Assembly: GCF_025698545.1 (NCBI RefSeq)
Contig: NC_068576.1
Span: 53,044,390 to 53,108,389 of the forward strand
Reading direction: 5' to 3'
DNA length: 64,000 nucleotides
Source of the DNA: Gossypium raimondii
Lineage: Eukaryota > Streptophyta > Magnoliopsida > Malvales > Malvaceae
This document shows positions 25,201-36,324 of this stretch, piece after piece. The number at the start of each line of letters is the position of its first letter. The stretch's first letter is position 1. A model generated the notes under the pieces. That model was not told where the DNA came from and made no database searches. It saw only the letters and a program-made list of their open reading frames with translations. The position numbers were made by a program, and so were the translations under genes.

Positions 25201-26672
25201 TCGAATTGAAAATTTTTGAGTTAATTGAGTTTTTAAATTTCATTTTATCATCCTAACTTTATTTGAAGTTTTCTCGAATCGAGTCGAGTGAGATGGAATT
25301 CGAATCAAATATATTTGTTCAAGTTAAATTTTAAAAAATAATTTTGGGTCCTTGTAACCACTGTCACCCATCGTAATAAAACTTGTCCACCTTAATCAAA
25401 TTTTTATTAACTTTCATCACCTCATAGTTTATTTATTAATTTTTTATATACTGGTTAGCTTCCTTGCTTGCTTAGTTATTTCAATTATCTTCAGATTCTT
25501 GCCACTATGTATTTTGGAATTAAAAAATATATTAAATGTAAAAATGATTTTTAATAAAAGTTATTTTAAAATAAAATGTGAAATTGATACCAATATAAAA
25601 TTTTAACACGAATATTTTATGGCATAATTAATAATTCAATTTTAATATAAATATTCAATATGACTAAACAATTCAATAATATAAATAATATAAAATGTGA
25701 AATTTAATTTAATAATATAAATAGCAGATATAAATAAAATTATTGCTATTTATGTTTAGTGATTTTTTTTGGATAATTTTGATTTTTTATTTGAGAGTAA
25801 AGGGTGAAAAGTAAAAGTTTTGGGGGAAAATAAAAAGTTTTGGGAAATAAAAGTTTGAGGGAAAGTAAATAAGGAGGAGTAAAATTTTGGAGGGAAAATA
25901 TTTAAAAAAAAAATTGGAAGGGAGAGGGTTTGGGGTAGATGGGAGGTGGGAGGTGGGATGGGAAGGGAATAAAAGTTTTAGGGGAAACGTGGGACGGAAT
26001 AAAAATTTTGGGGGGAAATAAAAAGTTTTTAAGGGTTTTTGGGAGTAAAATTTTGAGAAAAAGTAAATGGGAGAGTAAAATTTTGGTGGGAAATGGATTT
26101 TGGGTAGATTAGGGGGTTGGGAGGGGAGGAGAGTAAAAGTTTTGGGGGAAAAGTGGGAAGGAGTAAAAGTTTTGAGGGAAAAGTAAAAAGGTTTAGGAGT
26201 TTGGGGTAAAAATGTAAAATATTATAGTTTTATATTCGAATTATTCGAGTTATTCGAATTCGAAAACTCAACTCGATTCGAACTCAAAATTTGAAAAAAA
26301 ATTCGAGTTGATTCGAATAACTCGATTAACTCGAATAACTCAATTCGTTTAACTCGAAATTCGAATTTTTTTCGATTTTTTCAAGTCGAATCGAGTTAGC
26401 CTCTCACATGCCTCGCCACCTGACAGAGATATACACAAGCAAAAGAAAACCCCATCCGCTTAGCTAACTCAAAACCAAACGCCTACGAGAATTTTTTTTT
26501 AAAGTAAAAGTAAAAGAAAAAACTAAAGCATTCAAATGGAGGAGGTGCGAGATGAAAGACCTAGAATCATAGCTGCACTGGTCCAGCCGCCGGACTTGGA
26601 CCGCTCGATCGGCTTGCCCCTGTAGTCCCAGGCATCAGGGAGGATTTTCCCTTGTGTTATGGGGAGTGACAT
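22265..26672 (-). CDS. NPF6-type NRT1/PTR family transporter (NPF6.4/NRT1.3-like)
   Basis: Five minus-strand exons with GT-AG borders: 26561-26672, 24858-25035, 24723-24762, 24011-24585 and 22265-23120. They total 1761 nt, or 586 residues, the family's usual length. The protein is a 12-helix proton-coupled major facilitator for nitrate or small peptides, probably in the plasma membrane. It has the NPF signature: the proton-coupling E-x-x-E-R motif (EACER, residues 40-44), TLGIAVNLVTYLT, GGFIADTFLGRYLT, and GQLDFFLRECPKGMK near the C-terminus. A charged lysine-rich loop joins the two six-helix halves (about residues 280-300). Thr100 aligns with the phosphorylated Thr101 of Arabidopsis NRT1.1/CHL1. 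The nitrate-binding His356 of NRT1.1 is Tyr351 here (FWTVYAQMTT), which favours the NPF6.4 (NRT1.3) branch over NRT1.1. Intron 1 carries a transposon and a duplicated acceptor. The assignment to family is firm, the subclade from memory only. Confidence 0.93.
25011..25168 (-). repeat. Intron 1/exon 2 segment duplicated at 26395-26550
   Basis: These 158 bp contain the last part of intron 1 and the first 25 bp of exon 2, including the acceptor. They are repeated with a few substitutions at 26395-26550, on the other side of the transposon. This copy is the one contiguous with the rest of exon 2 and must be the functional one. Confidence 0.9.
25169..26397 (+). mobile_element. hAT-like non-autonomous element, right end truncated
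   Basis: It begins TAGGGGTGAGCATTCGATCG and is homologous throughout to the complete copy at 54334-55542. The last dozen or so bases, including the TGCTCACCCCTA terminus, are missing. Sequence passes from the element's GAATCGAGTT straight into duplicated host DNA, with GTT shared at the junction. Ends are rich in TCGAA repeats, and the interior has a G-rich stretch (about 25795-26220) of GGGAGTAAAATTTTGG-like units. No transposase frame is present. It lies in intron 1 of the NPF gene. Confidence 0.85.
26395..26550 (-). repeat. Duplicate of the exon 2 acceptor region (decoy splice site)
   Basis: This copy repeats the pyrimidine tract, the AG acceptor (26420-26421 on the minus strand) and 25 bp of exon 2 coding sequence, then joins the transposon. 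It lies between exon 1 and the real exon 2. Splicing to it would read eight correct codons, then transposon sequence, and hit an in-frame TAA about 16 codons later. Confidence 0.85.
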
Positions 26673-26767
26673 TGCTCGATACAAGGTGAGACAAGGGTTA
26701 CAGAAAACTAGCTAGCTTTGAATTTGATAAAAAGGAGTAGTGATGGGAGCAATGGCTGGTGAGGGAT

Positions 26768-26775
26768 TATTTATA
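26768..26775 (-). promoter_or_regulatory. TATA box of the NPF gene
   Basis: TATAAATA on the minus strand lies 96 bp upstream of the ATG at 26672, in a region free of other genes. Confidence 0.6.
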
Positions 26776-29689
26776 GAAAGGAGAGTGAAGGATGCTTGGG
26801 TGGTGGCACAATAATGAGATAAAAGGTCCAATTTGAAGGAAATGACACTTTTGGCCTAGACTGATTAGCTGTGCTATTATTTAACTAATTGTTGGACACA
26901 AATGATTGATACTGTTACTCCGAAGTTGAAATTTTTGAAACCGTGGTTAGGAATGAAACATCGGCCCGGGAAAAAAATTAATCCTTAATTTTAATTTATA
27001 AACACTTTTTATTTTGGTTTAAAGTGAAATTAATGAATTTAGAAAATATGCCTCATTGATAAAATATATAAGTGTGAGAGGTGTCTCTTTTTGTTTTCGT
27101 ATTTAAGAGGTCTCCATTCATTGTTTGTGTCCCCGTAGTCAAATGAAATTTATTTATTTTTATATAAGATTTCAAGAAAATAGAAATATAATTATTTAAC
27201 ATATTATTAAAAATGATAAACCCATAACAATTTTGATGACGATTTAAAATTTTAAAATTAAAATAAATAAATAAAAAACACAAATGATCATGCGCTATTT
27301 TGTGAATAAATTAATTCTGTACTTTCCCCAATCAAGATTATTTTAACCATTTCATACAATTAATTTTGATTGGAACAACGATATTTATAATTTCAATTTT
27401 CGTTATTTTCTACAATCAAATATTTGGCTCCTTTATAATTCCAAGATTGTTTAAGTTTATCCCATACGACTATTAATTCTTTTAAGGTTTAGGAATGTTG
27501 CTCTAAATATCAAAATCTTTATAACCGAAAACAACCTTAACCCATAAAAACCAAACCATCGGGTTCAGAATCACCAAAAAATATGATAATGACGATATTG
27601 TGTTAGGATTGGCAACTTCACCACCCTTGGTCTTCATTTCCATTAACCAAAGTTTTCAACATGGGACAACCTTTATTTGGTATTTATTCATAAACTCCTA
27701 GTTTCAGCTGCAATTTAGTTTTTTATGCCATTAAAAAAAATCAATCAAATAATCTTTGTATTTAAGTCTGCATTAACCTAGCAATCAGAGTTTTTAAAGA
27801 TTTTCGGTACAATAATAAACTTTTTATTTATTATCTTTTTACCTAAGAGGGACTGATATGTATTTAATGCAAGTTGCTTTCAGATTTCACATTAATTAAT
27901 AATGACTAGTAGTCACGCAAAAAGCAACATTAATTTGGTCGATCTCAAAGTGTAGGAAATCATGTTAGAAAAGATCCATGACACGAAATCTTTTGGTTAA
28001 CGGTTCAAATTTCATTTGCTATGAACACCATCCAATTCCCATGGCCATACCAGCTGCTGGGAAGTTTTTAATAAATAAAAAAGAAAAATAAAGCTTCCTC
28101 CCTTTATACGAATTGAAGGTCAAAATCTATTTCTACTTTTTCCCTAGCCACCTAGCTAGTGCCCATGGGTTCACTGTATTTCTTACATGCATGACAAGGA
28201 CTCATGTCTGCTTTTATACCAAAAGAGTGGTTATCAGAGTCTTTATCCCAATCTCCCAATACCCTGGAGTTTCTCACCAATGCATCATTACACTTTTAAG
28301 TCTTTTTACATATGCAAATATTCATTATTTAGGTAAAACGAAGATATTTAGGTACACCATATATAACTTATTGTTGGCCAGGAGATACCTGATAACATGG
28401 ATAACCTTTTTTTTTTTCCTCGACTTTATTTTACATATGCAAATATTCATTATTTAGCTACACATCACTATACTTCCTAACTCATACACTAACAGTGTGC
28501 CAATATTAATGCGAAAATAGAACAAGCTAAAAATGGTAGGTTCCCTTGGAAAGGAAACTGACGACCCAGGCCAGCAACGAGTAAATTAAGAACATATCCA
28601 CAAAAGGAGCTTTTAGTTGAAATATGTACCCAATTGTTTTAAATGCATGAGAGGGAGACATATATCAGCTATATATCTATTGCATTTGATTAGCAATTAA
28701 TCAGCGAATATTGGTGCAGGAGATGAGAGGATGGGATATGGGTGCATCCGTACGTTCACGTGAAGCTCTCCGGGGGCTCCTGCTCCCGGTTTCTCTTTTG
28801 CATCCACTTTATACAAATATATATGTATATATGAAACTAAACTATGATTCCACGTCATTCTTATTCATTTCTAATTTCTAATTTCTAATAAGAGAATAAT
28901 AAATTAGATTTTTTTTCTAATTTTCAGTTTTTTTCTCTTACAAAAAATAAAAATCCAACTAAAAATGCTAAAAATAAGGAATTTAAGCACACGGTTAAAC
29001 TTCATGTATAGTTTTTTTGTTTGTTTTAATTGCTTAATGGCTAATGCTATCCTTAATCTAATGCTGACATATCTAAAAAATATACATATAATTAGTATAT
29101 TATAATTATTTATTAAATTCAACTAAAACAATAGATTAAATAAGAATAAAATTCTTCAATTGATAATTATATAACCTTTTAAAGTGTTGCTTATGAACAC
29201 CCTTAAATCAGACTTTTATTTTGTTTTATGGGAATTAATCGTACATTTGGTTTAATTGAAAGTTGGACGGCGGCTTATAATCATATCTTGCCACAAAGAG
29301 TTACTGACAAGAACGGCCCGTCTGAGAAGCATAGTTGGAACCAAACCGATAAAGCTAGACCATTCAAACTAATTCAAAATAAAAACCAATAAAAAAACAA
29401 AATTTAAAATTTAGGAAAAGTTTCAAATGATTCAATAAAACACAAACAAAACTTAAGCATCATTTTATGACCACTAATTTAAAAACTAAACTCTTATCAT
29501 ATATGACGCTAAAGCCAAAACCTAAAAAATTCCAAAACTTTACTGTAAAAAATTTTTTGAATTTAATGCTTTAGACTGGGGTGGGCTTGTAAATTAATAA
29601 GAATATTTTTAAAAATCCGATGGGTGATTGAACCGATCAAGTCATCAATTCGTTGGTTCAATTGATTGAATCAATTCAACTAAAAATAA
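26776..29689. other. Upstream region of NPF gene and AT-rich spacer
   Basis: I see no recognisable gene. The word TTTTACATATGCAAATATTCATTATTTAG occurs at about 28306-28331 and again at 28431-28456 (a shared stretch of roughly 25 bp), so this part is a short direct repeat. Positions 28713-28805 are an unusually GC-rich island in AT-rich DNA. From about 29320 the sequence contains AACCGAT/AACCGGTT-type words also found at 30318-30460, which suggests a larger element enclosing the foldback described next. Confidence 0.35.
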
Positions 29690-30161
29690 ATAATGTAACT
29701 TTTGACTCTTAAATTTGACAACTAGGTTCAATTTGATACTTGGTATATATATTTTTTGTTTACTTTAGTACTTGAACTTGACAATTAGGTCTATTTTGAT
29801 CCATGAACTTGAAAAATCTAACACTTTAATGATATGACACTCTGAGTTTAAATTTTTTTTAAAAATTAGATGATGTGGTACAATCTCAGAGTGTTATATT
29901 TAGTATTTTAATAATTGTACTGAATATAAAACTCTGAGATTCTACCACATCATCATCTAAATTTTTTAAAATTTCAAACTCAAAGTCATATTATCAAAGT
30001 TTTAGATTTTTCAAGTTTAGGGATCAAAATGGACTTAATTGTCAAGTTCAAGAGCTAAAATGAACCAAAAAAAGTAGACGTATCAAAGTGAACCTAGTTG
30101 TCAACTTCAGGGACCAACGTGGACGTACTTGTTAAGTTTAAGGGCCAAAAGTTACATTATC
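29690..30161. mobile_element. Foldback-type MITE with long inverted arms
   Basis: The left end ATAATGTAACTTTTG is mirrored by CAAAAGTTACATTAT at the right end. The arms continue as inverted repeats for about 200 bp (for example TTGACAACTAGGTTCA on the left against TGAACCTAGTTGTCAA on the right, and CTTGAACTTGACAATTA against its complement). The left arm lacks about 38 bp present in the right. The centre is a short AT-rich spacer near 29910-29930. No coding capacity. Class (Mutator-like foldback or other) is not settled. Confidence 0.8.
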
Positions 30162-31090
30162 CCCATTGTTTTCACAGTCATTAACACAATGGGCTTAAAT
30201 GAATAACAATTTTCAAGTTTAGGGTTCAAAATGGATCAAAAAAAAGTTCAAGGGCCAATATGGACCTTCTTCCGATTAAAATGATTATTAAAAATAATTA
30301 AATAACAAATTAAAAAATTCGGCTCAACCGATTTTTTTCGATTCAACCGTTTTATACTGATTCTAGAATCAACGGATTCAAAATCCCTCTTCAAACTGAT
30401 ACTCTGACCAATTCTCGATCGAACTAATCTGACCGACCAATCTAATCCGGTTTAAGTAGCACTATAAAATATATTTTTTTTAAAATAATTCAAGCGCTTT
30501 TTCTTAAAATTTTTTATTTATTCTATATTGAGTATTTTACAAGTTGAAAACAATTATTGATCAATGAAATTAGTTAATTTCAATTCAGCTGATCGGATTT
30601 TAATAATATTGAACAAAAATGATGCTGATAAGAAGAGTCAATGTTAAGAAATGAAGATATAAGAAGAAGACTATTGCTTATGGGTTGTTACTAGAAATGA
30701 AAGAATATTTTTATGAAGCTGTATTTTTTAATATTTAGGAGTGTTTTTTGGAATCTGGAAAGGACATATTTGCAGTTATTGGTAGTGAAAGAACCTACCC
30801 CTCCCTATCATTGGAACACGTGACACGTCTGCTTCCAAAGATTCTACGTGGACTCTTTTGGGGTGGATTCTCCACCACTGATTGAGCCCTGGGGTTGACT
30901 ATCCATAATTTTTTAAACCCCCATTTTAGTCAATATTAAAGACTTCATTGGTCGGTTTCATGGTGGCGGCCTTTGCCAAATAGGTGCTTTTTTTTTAATT
31001 ATATATGAAAGAATTTTAAAAAAAATTGATAAAACCTTCTCTTCATGGATTATAAACTATTTTATAATGTTATTTTTATCAAGAAAAGTC
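30162..31090. other. Spacer with MITE-related and GC-richer segment
   Basis: Positions 30190-30270 repeat phrases of the foldback (AAGTTTAGGG, TCAAAATGGA), so a second related remnant follows. Positions 30318-30460 are rich in AACCGATTT/CGATTCAACCG words. Positions 30775-30900 contain a G-box-like ACACGTGACACGT and are less AT-rich. No reading frame stands out. Confidence 0.35.
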
Positions 31091-32560
31091 AACCATTAAG
31101 GTTATTAATGCAATCATATATTTCATAAATGGAAGGCATATATATCTACCGATAACCACAAATGAGCTTTATAGTTGATGCCATAAAATTAATTTCATTC
31201 GTTAATAAGCAAATGAATAGCCTCACATTGTCAACCCAAGAAAGGAAAGAAAAGGTCACAAATGGATAACAATTATGGTATAATATGTGTAGACTAGAAT
31301 AAAGAATACATTTCATGTATTCCTTGGAGTTCTCCAAGAGCCAATGCATATACTATAGTAGACAAGATATGAACAAGTGGCTGTGTCATAGGCTCTTTAT
31401 TACCTTCAAAAATGGAATAGATGAGAGAGAATCAATTCATCCAGTTGTAACATTATGATTGGGTGCTGCACCATAGAAGAAAAATAAATGGTTTTACCCT
31501 AAAATAAAAATAAAAACAGAGTTCTAGTAGTTTTGAATGATAATTTATATCCTAATTCGTGGATGGACGGCACAATCTCTTATAGGTCAAACAAACTGAT
31601 TATCAATTAGCAGTTTTGGTTAGTCTTTATATTTTAATATGTTCTTTTTTAGGCTCTATAATTTTTCACTTTAGTCGCGTTATTAAATTTATGAACTTAT
31701 GTTATTAATTTTAAAATTTCATATGATTAATATATTATTAGAAAAAAATCTAATTAATAGGTTTAACAACTATCGTTTGTATCAATATTGAAAATTTGAA
31801 AAGTATAATATAATTAGAAAGCAAAGTCTAAATCTATAGCTTTACAAATAGTATGCGACTAATATAGTGAAATTTAATCAAACAAATTTAATTGTTATTA
31901 AGACAATATTGGGACCCTAACCAAAAAATAAAAAGAACAATATTAGGACTTAATTAGGGTAACCAAAGATTTCATCGTCCACCACGCATTAATATTTTTG
32001 AAACCAACACGAAGTCATATTTGATGTGGCAATTAAACCGACATGTTTATCGTATCCTTTGGTACATTGTTTGATTTGATTATGAGATGACACACTAACT
32101 CAGATACGTGGTCAAGACCAACATTATAGCTTGACATATAGTTAAGTTAGTTATTAGGGATCTACCTATTTTTAACTCCTTAATGATATAGGTTTTGGAA
32201 TATAATGAGATAATCAAGATTAAATTTATACCTTTTCCTTTTCTACTTTAATTATCCTAATCAAACCTAATTTACTCGGTCAAATGAAATAGAATAAGAT
32301 TATAGTGTTATTTAAGCTTCGTTTGTTTCATTGAAATTAGATTTTGAAAAATATTTTTTTTGCATTTTTTGTGTTTGTTTCATAAAAAACGACTTGATCA
32401 ACAAAAATGACTTATAGATCAAAAAAAAAAACAAGTCATTTGTGTTATTTAGTTCTGTACTTTTATTTTCAAGAATTTAGTCCTCTACTTTTCGATTTGA
32501 AAATCAAATCCTATTGTAAGCATTGTTAGATTTTTTGTCAATTTTGTTGATGTCACATTT
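31091..32560. repeat. Segmental duplication, copy B (partner at 337-1971)
   Basis: Same orientation as copy A, starting AACCATTAAGG and ending TGATGTCACATTT. It lacks the 165 bp found at 1146-1310 of copy A and differs by scattered single bases and small indels. No gene is recognised in it. Confidence 0.85.
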
Positions 32561-34659
32561 TAAATAAAAAATATTCGATATTCATGCAACTAAAAAATGG
32601 TGTTATAATGAACATGAATTTAACAAAATATTTTTAATAATGCTAACACTAAACCTGAATTTTGATATCTATAAAGTAAGAATAATCCAAAAAAAAGTAC
32701 ATGAACTAAATTTCAAATTTCTGAAGAGTACAAGGACTTATGACATATTTTAACCTAATATAAAAATAGGAATATTTTAATTATATAAATATGAGTATTT
32801 GTTTAAATAATGCTTAGCTTTATTTATCCTTATAACTCTAATGTGTCAATATATACTCTCATATAATTTAAATTAAGTTTTAATTAAGCATTATTTATTA
32901 TTAAGTTTATATATGACATTGATTATTACAAGATATTTTTTATTATAAAATAAATTTTGATTGTTAAAAGGAAATTGCACTATAATATTTTATAACAAAT
33001 ATATTTATGTCATATTTGTTTTACAAAGAACAATATAAAATATAAATTTATATATATAATAAACTTAATTAAATCATGAAAATTCAATAGAATCTTAAAT
33101 GTATGTTTGTTTTATTGAAAATAACTTTTATGAAATATTTTTAAGAAATCTGTCAAATAACCGAAAATATTTTACACAGATTCATCCAAACACCACAAAA
33201 TATTAGCTTTTTCAAAAAAGCAAGTCATTTTTCGGAAGCCATTTTCAGTGAAATATTGAAATCATAAACGGGCAAAACCTTTTTTTTAAGAGGTCAAAAC
33301 TAAATTATATTTTTCTGAGAGTTAAAATGTAATTTCGTCATTGTATTAACTTAAATATTTATAATTTTTCAAATGATTAAATAAATTATTTTATCAATTT
33401 TTTGGAAGGCCTGAGTGCAATCTTACCATGGATAACATTGTTGAATGTTTTTCTCTCCCTTCTTTAGATGGTAAAGTTACGTATTTATATGATATGGTTT
33501 CTGTTCATTAATGTGATATCCTAGTAGGTTTTATGCATGTCAACACGTACCCTATTCTAGGTTTAACACGTGTTTATACGATGGGAGTTCGCCTATGTGA
33601 TAGTGTGCGATGTCACATTGTGCGATCTTACGTGCAGGTGTGAGTGCTTTATCTACGAACCCATGGAGTCAAGCGAGTTCGATGTGCGAACTGTGTAGAA
33701 GTCAACCCGGACCCAATCAAATTATGGGTCGATAATAGTGAATATCATAACAAACATATAATTTTATAAATTTTAAAGCGTGATTTTTGCATTTTAAAGA
33801 GTCAGAGCTCTTATGTCACCCATTTTCTGGAAAAAAAGAAGAAAGAAGAGAGTATATCTACAATTATTGATAATCACAAGTGTTAAGAGAATATATATAA
33901 GGAAAAAAGAGGAAGATGTAGATTCCAGGAAGCTGAGTTGAGAGATGCAAGGAAGGAGTTTGATTATGTAATAATTAGAGCAATGGAAGATAGTAATTAA
34001 GCTAATACCTAAGGAAGTCCACAACTGGGGGAAGTCACAATAATTGGGTGGACGCCATTCGCCAACAACAATTTTATTTTTCTTGATAATTAAAGCATGA
34101 TCCCATGTGTTAGGAATGTACTGGTCTAAGCTTTTTGGATTCAGATCCATTTTCGATTTCTTTAAATTATATTATCAAAGATTCAAAAAGTTGATCCCAT
34201 TGTGTTGAAAACCCTAAGCCAAGCTAATATAATAGAAGATTAAGGAATGGAAACAAGGGAAAGTGGAATGCATGTCCCAGGGTACAGATTCATTTTCCCA
34301 CCCTCCCCCACTATCAAAGGTGGCCATTTATGTATTTTTAGCTTAAAATTAAAGGGAAAAAAAGAAAAAAAGAGTGTAAACATGGCTCAAATATGAAAAC
34401 CAAAAAATTAAAATAAACAAATTTGGGAAAATGTGATAAACGTGATAAGAGTATATCAAGCTTGCCCATTTTTAAATAATAGAATCAAAATGGTATTTAC
34501 AATTGTTTAATATATATATTCGTTTATTCACAGAGTTCAATGTAATTATGAAAAACAAAAAACACTCTTTAATGTAAATTCCCCACGTTGATTGATAATC
34601 AAGAAAAATATACTGTAAGTAGTCAACTTTTTTTTTGGCTTTTCAATTCCATGTTTTCG
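32561..34659. other. Spacer, no recognised gene
   Basis: Mostly AT-rich. Positions 33535-33730 are less AT-rich and look like an LTR or other repeat fragment (repeated GTGCGA words). A 118-codon minus-strand open frame at 33794-34150 starts with a soluble-looking 45-residue stretch containing GEWRPPNYCDFPQLW, followed by low-complexity hydrophobic sequence. A GTATTAGC donor-like site follows the good part. I do not recognise it, but it could be an exon of an unrecognised or broken gene. Confidence 0.3.
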
Positions 34660-35000
34660 AGTTTTCTCTTCACAGCCATTAATATTAAAGGGTGGGAGAG
34701 AGAAAAAAGAAAAAAAGATTAAAGTAATTACAAGTCTCGAGTTTTCGCTTCTTGGGCATGAATGAGATGTTAATTAAAGAGTAAAAAAAGAGAGAAAGCA
34801 CTCTAGTTTTGGCTCCACAATGCAAGTTAAAGACACTGATGAAATGATTGAAGGAAAATGAAAGAAGTTCCAAGTCAGTCGAGTTTTCGCTTCACAGATA
34901 TGGCCAACACCTCATCTGGCCTTCATGTATGGATGTCATACTTATCAAACATAGAAGATGAAAAACCCTAGTGTTTCGCTTCATAGTCATGGCATCAAAT
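34660..35000 (-). repeat. Four dispersed copies of a GTGAAGCGAAAAC-like motif
   Basis: On the plus strand GAGTTTTCTCTTCACAG, GAGTTTTCGCTTC, GAGTTTTCGCTTCACAG and GTGTTTCGCTTCATAG occur at about 34660, 34739, 34881 and 34971, three of them followed by a CATGG/CATG/ATATGG word. Between them are short minus-strand open frames that do not resemble known proteins. Confidence 0.5.
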
Positions 35001-35642
35001 ATTAAATATATACTATTTGTCCTAGAAATGTTTAGTGTTCTATCTCTACATCTTTGACCCATAAGAGTTATCACTCGTGTCATATTTTATGTTGCTATTA
35101 TATTTACATAAAATTCAATGCATGGTATGAATTCAAATCTTATTATTTACATTCCTACTCTTAACATTGTATAAAAAGAAAATATGTTGCATTCGTGTTA
35201 TTTCTATAATGTTCAAAAGTAGAATTCTACGATGGTGATGAAATCTCTCACTTGGGCAAATTATGGGGTCTTATAAGATAGTTTTGCCTTTGTTAGTTCA
35301 TTGATTAGGGCTTTGATCCAATTAACTTAGAGGAGCCAATGCAAAGATAGGTGGTGTTATATTTGGGCTCTCATATGAGATTGGGTTTGGGAGACCCCGA
35401 ATAATGGGCCTTTTTCAGCAGAGATTGAATGATTGACGTAACATGGCAATTTGCTCCCCCACCACGCAATCACAAACATCCAAATTCTTATTCTTGTGCC
35501 AGCTAAAATCATAATTTTATGTCGGCCGTTGTTTGTTAATATAATAAAATCCCAATAACTTCAAATATATGCATTCACATTTTACTATGTATATTAATTA
35601 GCTATCGTCAAAATCAACCGACTTACCCTCCTTTTCCGTCAC
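35001..35642. other. Upstream region of the first proline-rich protein gene
   Basis: No gene is visible. Moderately AT-rich intergenic sequence leading to the TATA box at 35643. Confidence 0.35.
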
Positions 35643-35649
35643 TATAAAA
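35643..35649 (+). promoter_or_regulatory. TATA box of the proline-rich protein gene
   Basis: TATAAAA, preceded by CAC and followed by a C-run, lies 119 bp before the ATG at 35762. Pyrimidine-rich CTCTCTCTCC follows at about 35690, as in many plant 5' leaders. Confidence 0.65.
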
Positions 35650-35761
35650 ACCCCCCAACCTTTACTCTAGATTCTCCATCCTATGCTACACTCTCTCTCC
35701 TATACTCAACTTCTTCCACTTAAAAGCAAGTTAGCTAGCTAGGGTTTTGTGAGCCAGAGAG

Positions 35762-36175
35762 ATGGGTTCAAAAAGAACGGCATCACTAGCCCTCTTCTTT
35801 GCACTCAACATCCTCTTCTTTTCCCTGGTGAGTGCTTGTGGTTCCTGCCCTTCCCCCAACCCCAAACCTAAACCTAAACCAAAGCCAAACCCCACTCCGT
35901 CCCCATCTTCTTCTGGCAAGTGCCCTAGAGATGCTCTTAAACTCGGTGTATGTGCTGATTTGCTCGGTGGCTTGCTCAACGTCACCATTGGTACGCCTCC
36001 TGTTCAACCCTGCTGCTCTCTCATCCAAGGTCTTGCTGATCTTGAAGCTGCCGTTTGCCTTTGCACGGCAATCAAAGCTAATATTTTGGGCATCAACCTT
36101 AATGTCCCACTTTCCCTCAGCTTGCTTCTTAATGTCTGCTCAAAGAAAGTACCCTCTGGCTTCCAATGTCGCTAA
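35762..36175 (+). CDS. 14-kDa proline-rich protein, eight-cysteine (HyPRP/DC2.15-like)
   Basis: Intronless, 137 residues, the family's normal size. Residues 1-25 form a signal peptide ending SLVSA. A short mature N-terminus, CGSCPSP, leads into a KPKP-repeat proline-rich region (about 29-51). The C-terminal half (54-136) is the eight-cysteine domain in the order C, C, CC, CLC, C, C, with the family words [37 protein letters not shown] (partly quoted) and LLLNVC. This domain belongs to the lipid-transfer/2S albumin fold. Proteins of this type (hybrid proline-rich proteins, for example carrot DC2.15 and Arabidopsis EARLI1) are secreted to the cell wall and linked to growth, cold or defence responses. 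The ATG is the first after the TATA box. Frames in other phases across the repeat are shadows. Confidence 0.95.
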   Translation: MGSKRTASLALFFALNILFFSLVSACGSCPSPNPKPKPKPKPNPTPSPSSSGKCPRDALKLGVCADLLGGLLNVTIGTPPVQPCCSLIQGLADLEAAVCLCTAIKANILGINLNVPLSLSLLLNVCSKKVPSGFQCR

Positions 36176-36318
36176 ATCAGTTCTCTAAATTCTTTCTCTT
36201 CTTAGTGCTGCGTGGTTTTGATGTTCTTAAGGTCCAGTTTGCAGTGATCAATGTTTTCTTGGTAACTGGTTGTTTAATTTACGTTGTTGTAGTGTTGTTT
36301 CCTTTTGGATTGATACTG

Positions 36319-36324
36319 AATAAA
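36319..36324 (+). terminator. Possible polyadenylation signal
   Basis: AATAAA lies 144 bp after the stop codon of the proline-rich protein gene, a plausible near-upstream element. Plant signals are loose, so confidence is limited. Confidence 0.4.

Noticed and set aside
30775-30900. G-box-containing segment considered as a distinct promoter
   Set aside because: No gene follows it on either strand within a plausible distance, so I left it in the spacer description.
35731-36028. Minus-strand and alternate-frame open frames over the 14-kDa proline-rich gene
   Set aside because: They are shadows of the KPKP repeat. The plus-strand frame has a signal peptide and all eight cysteines.
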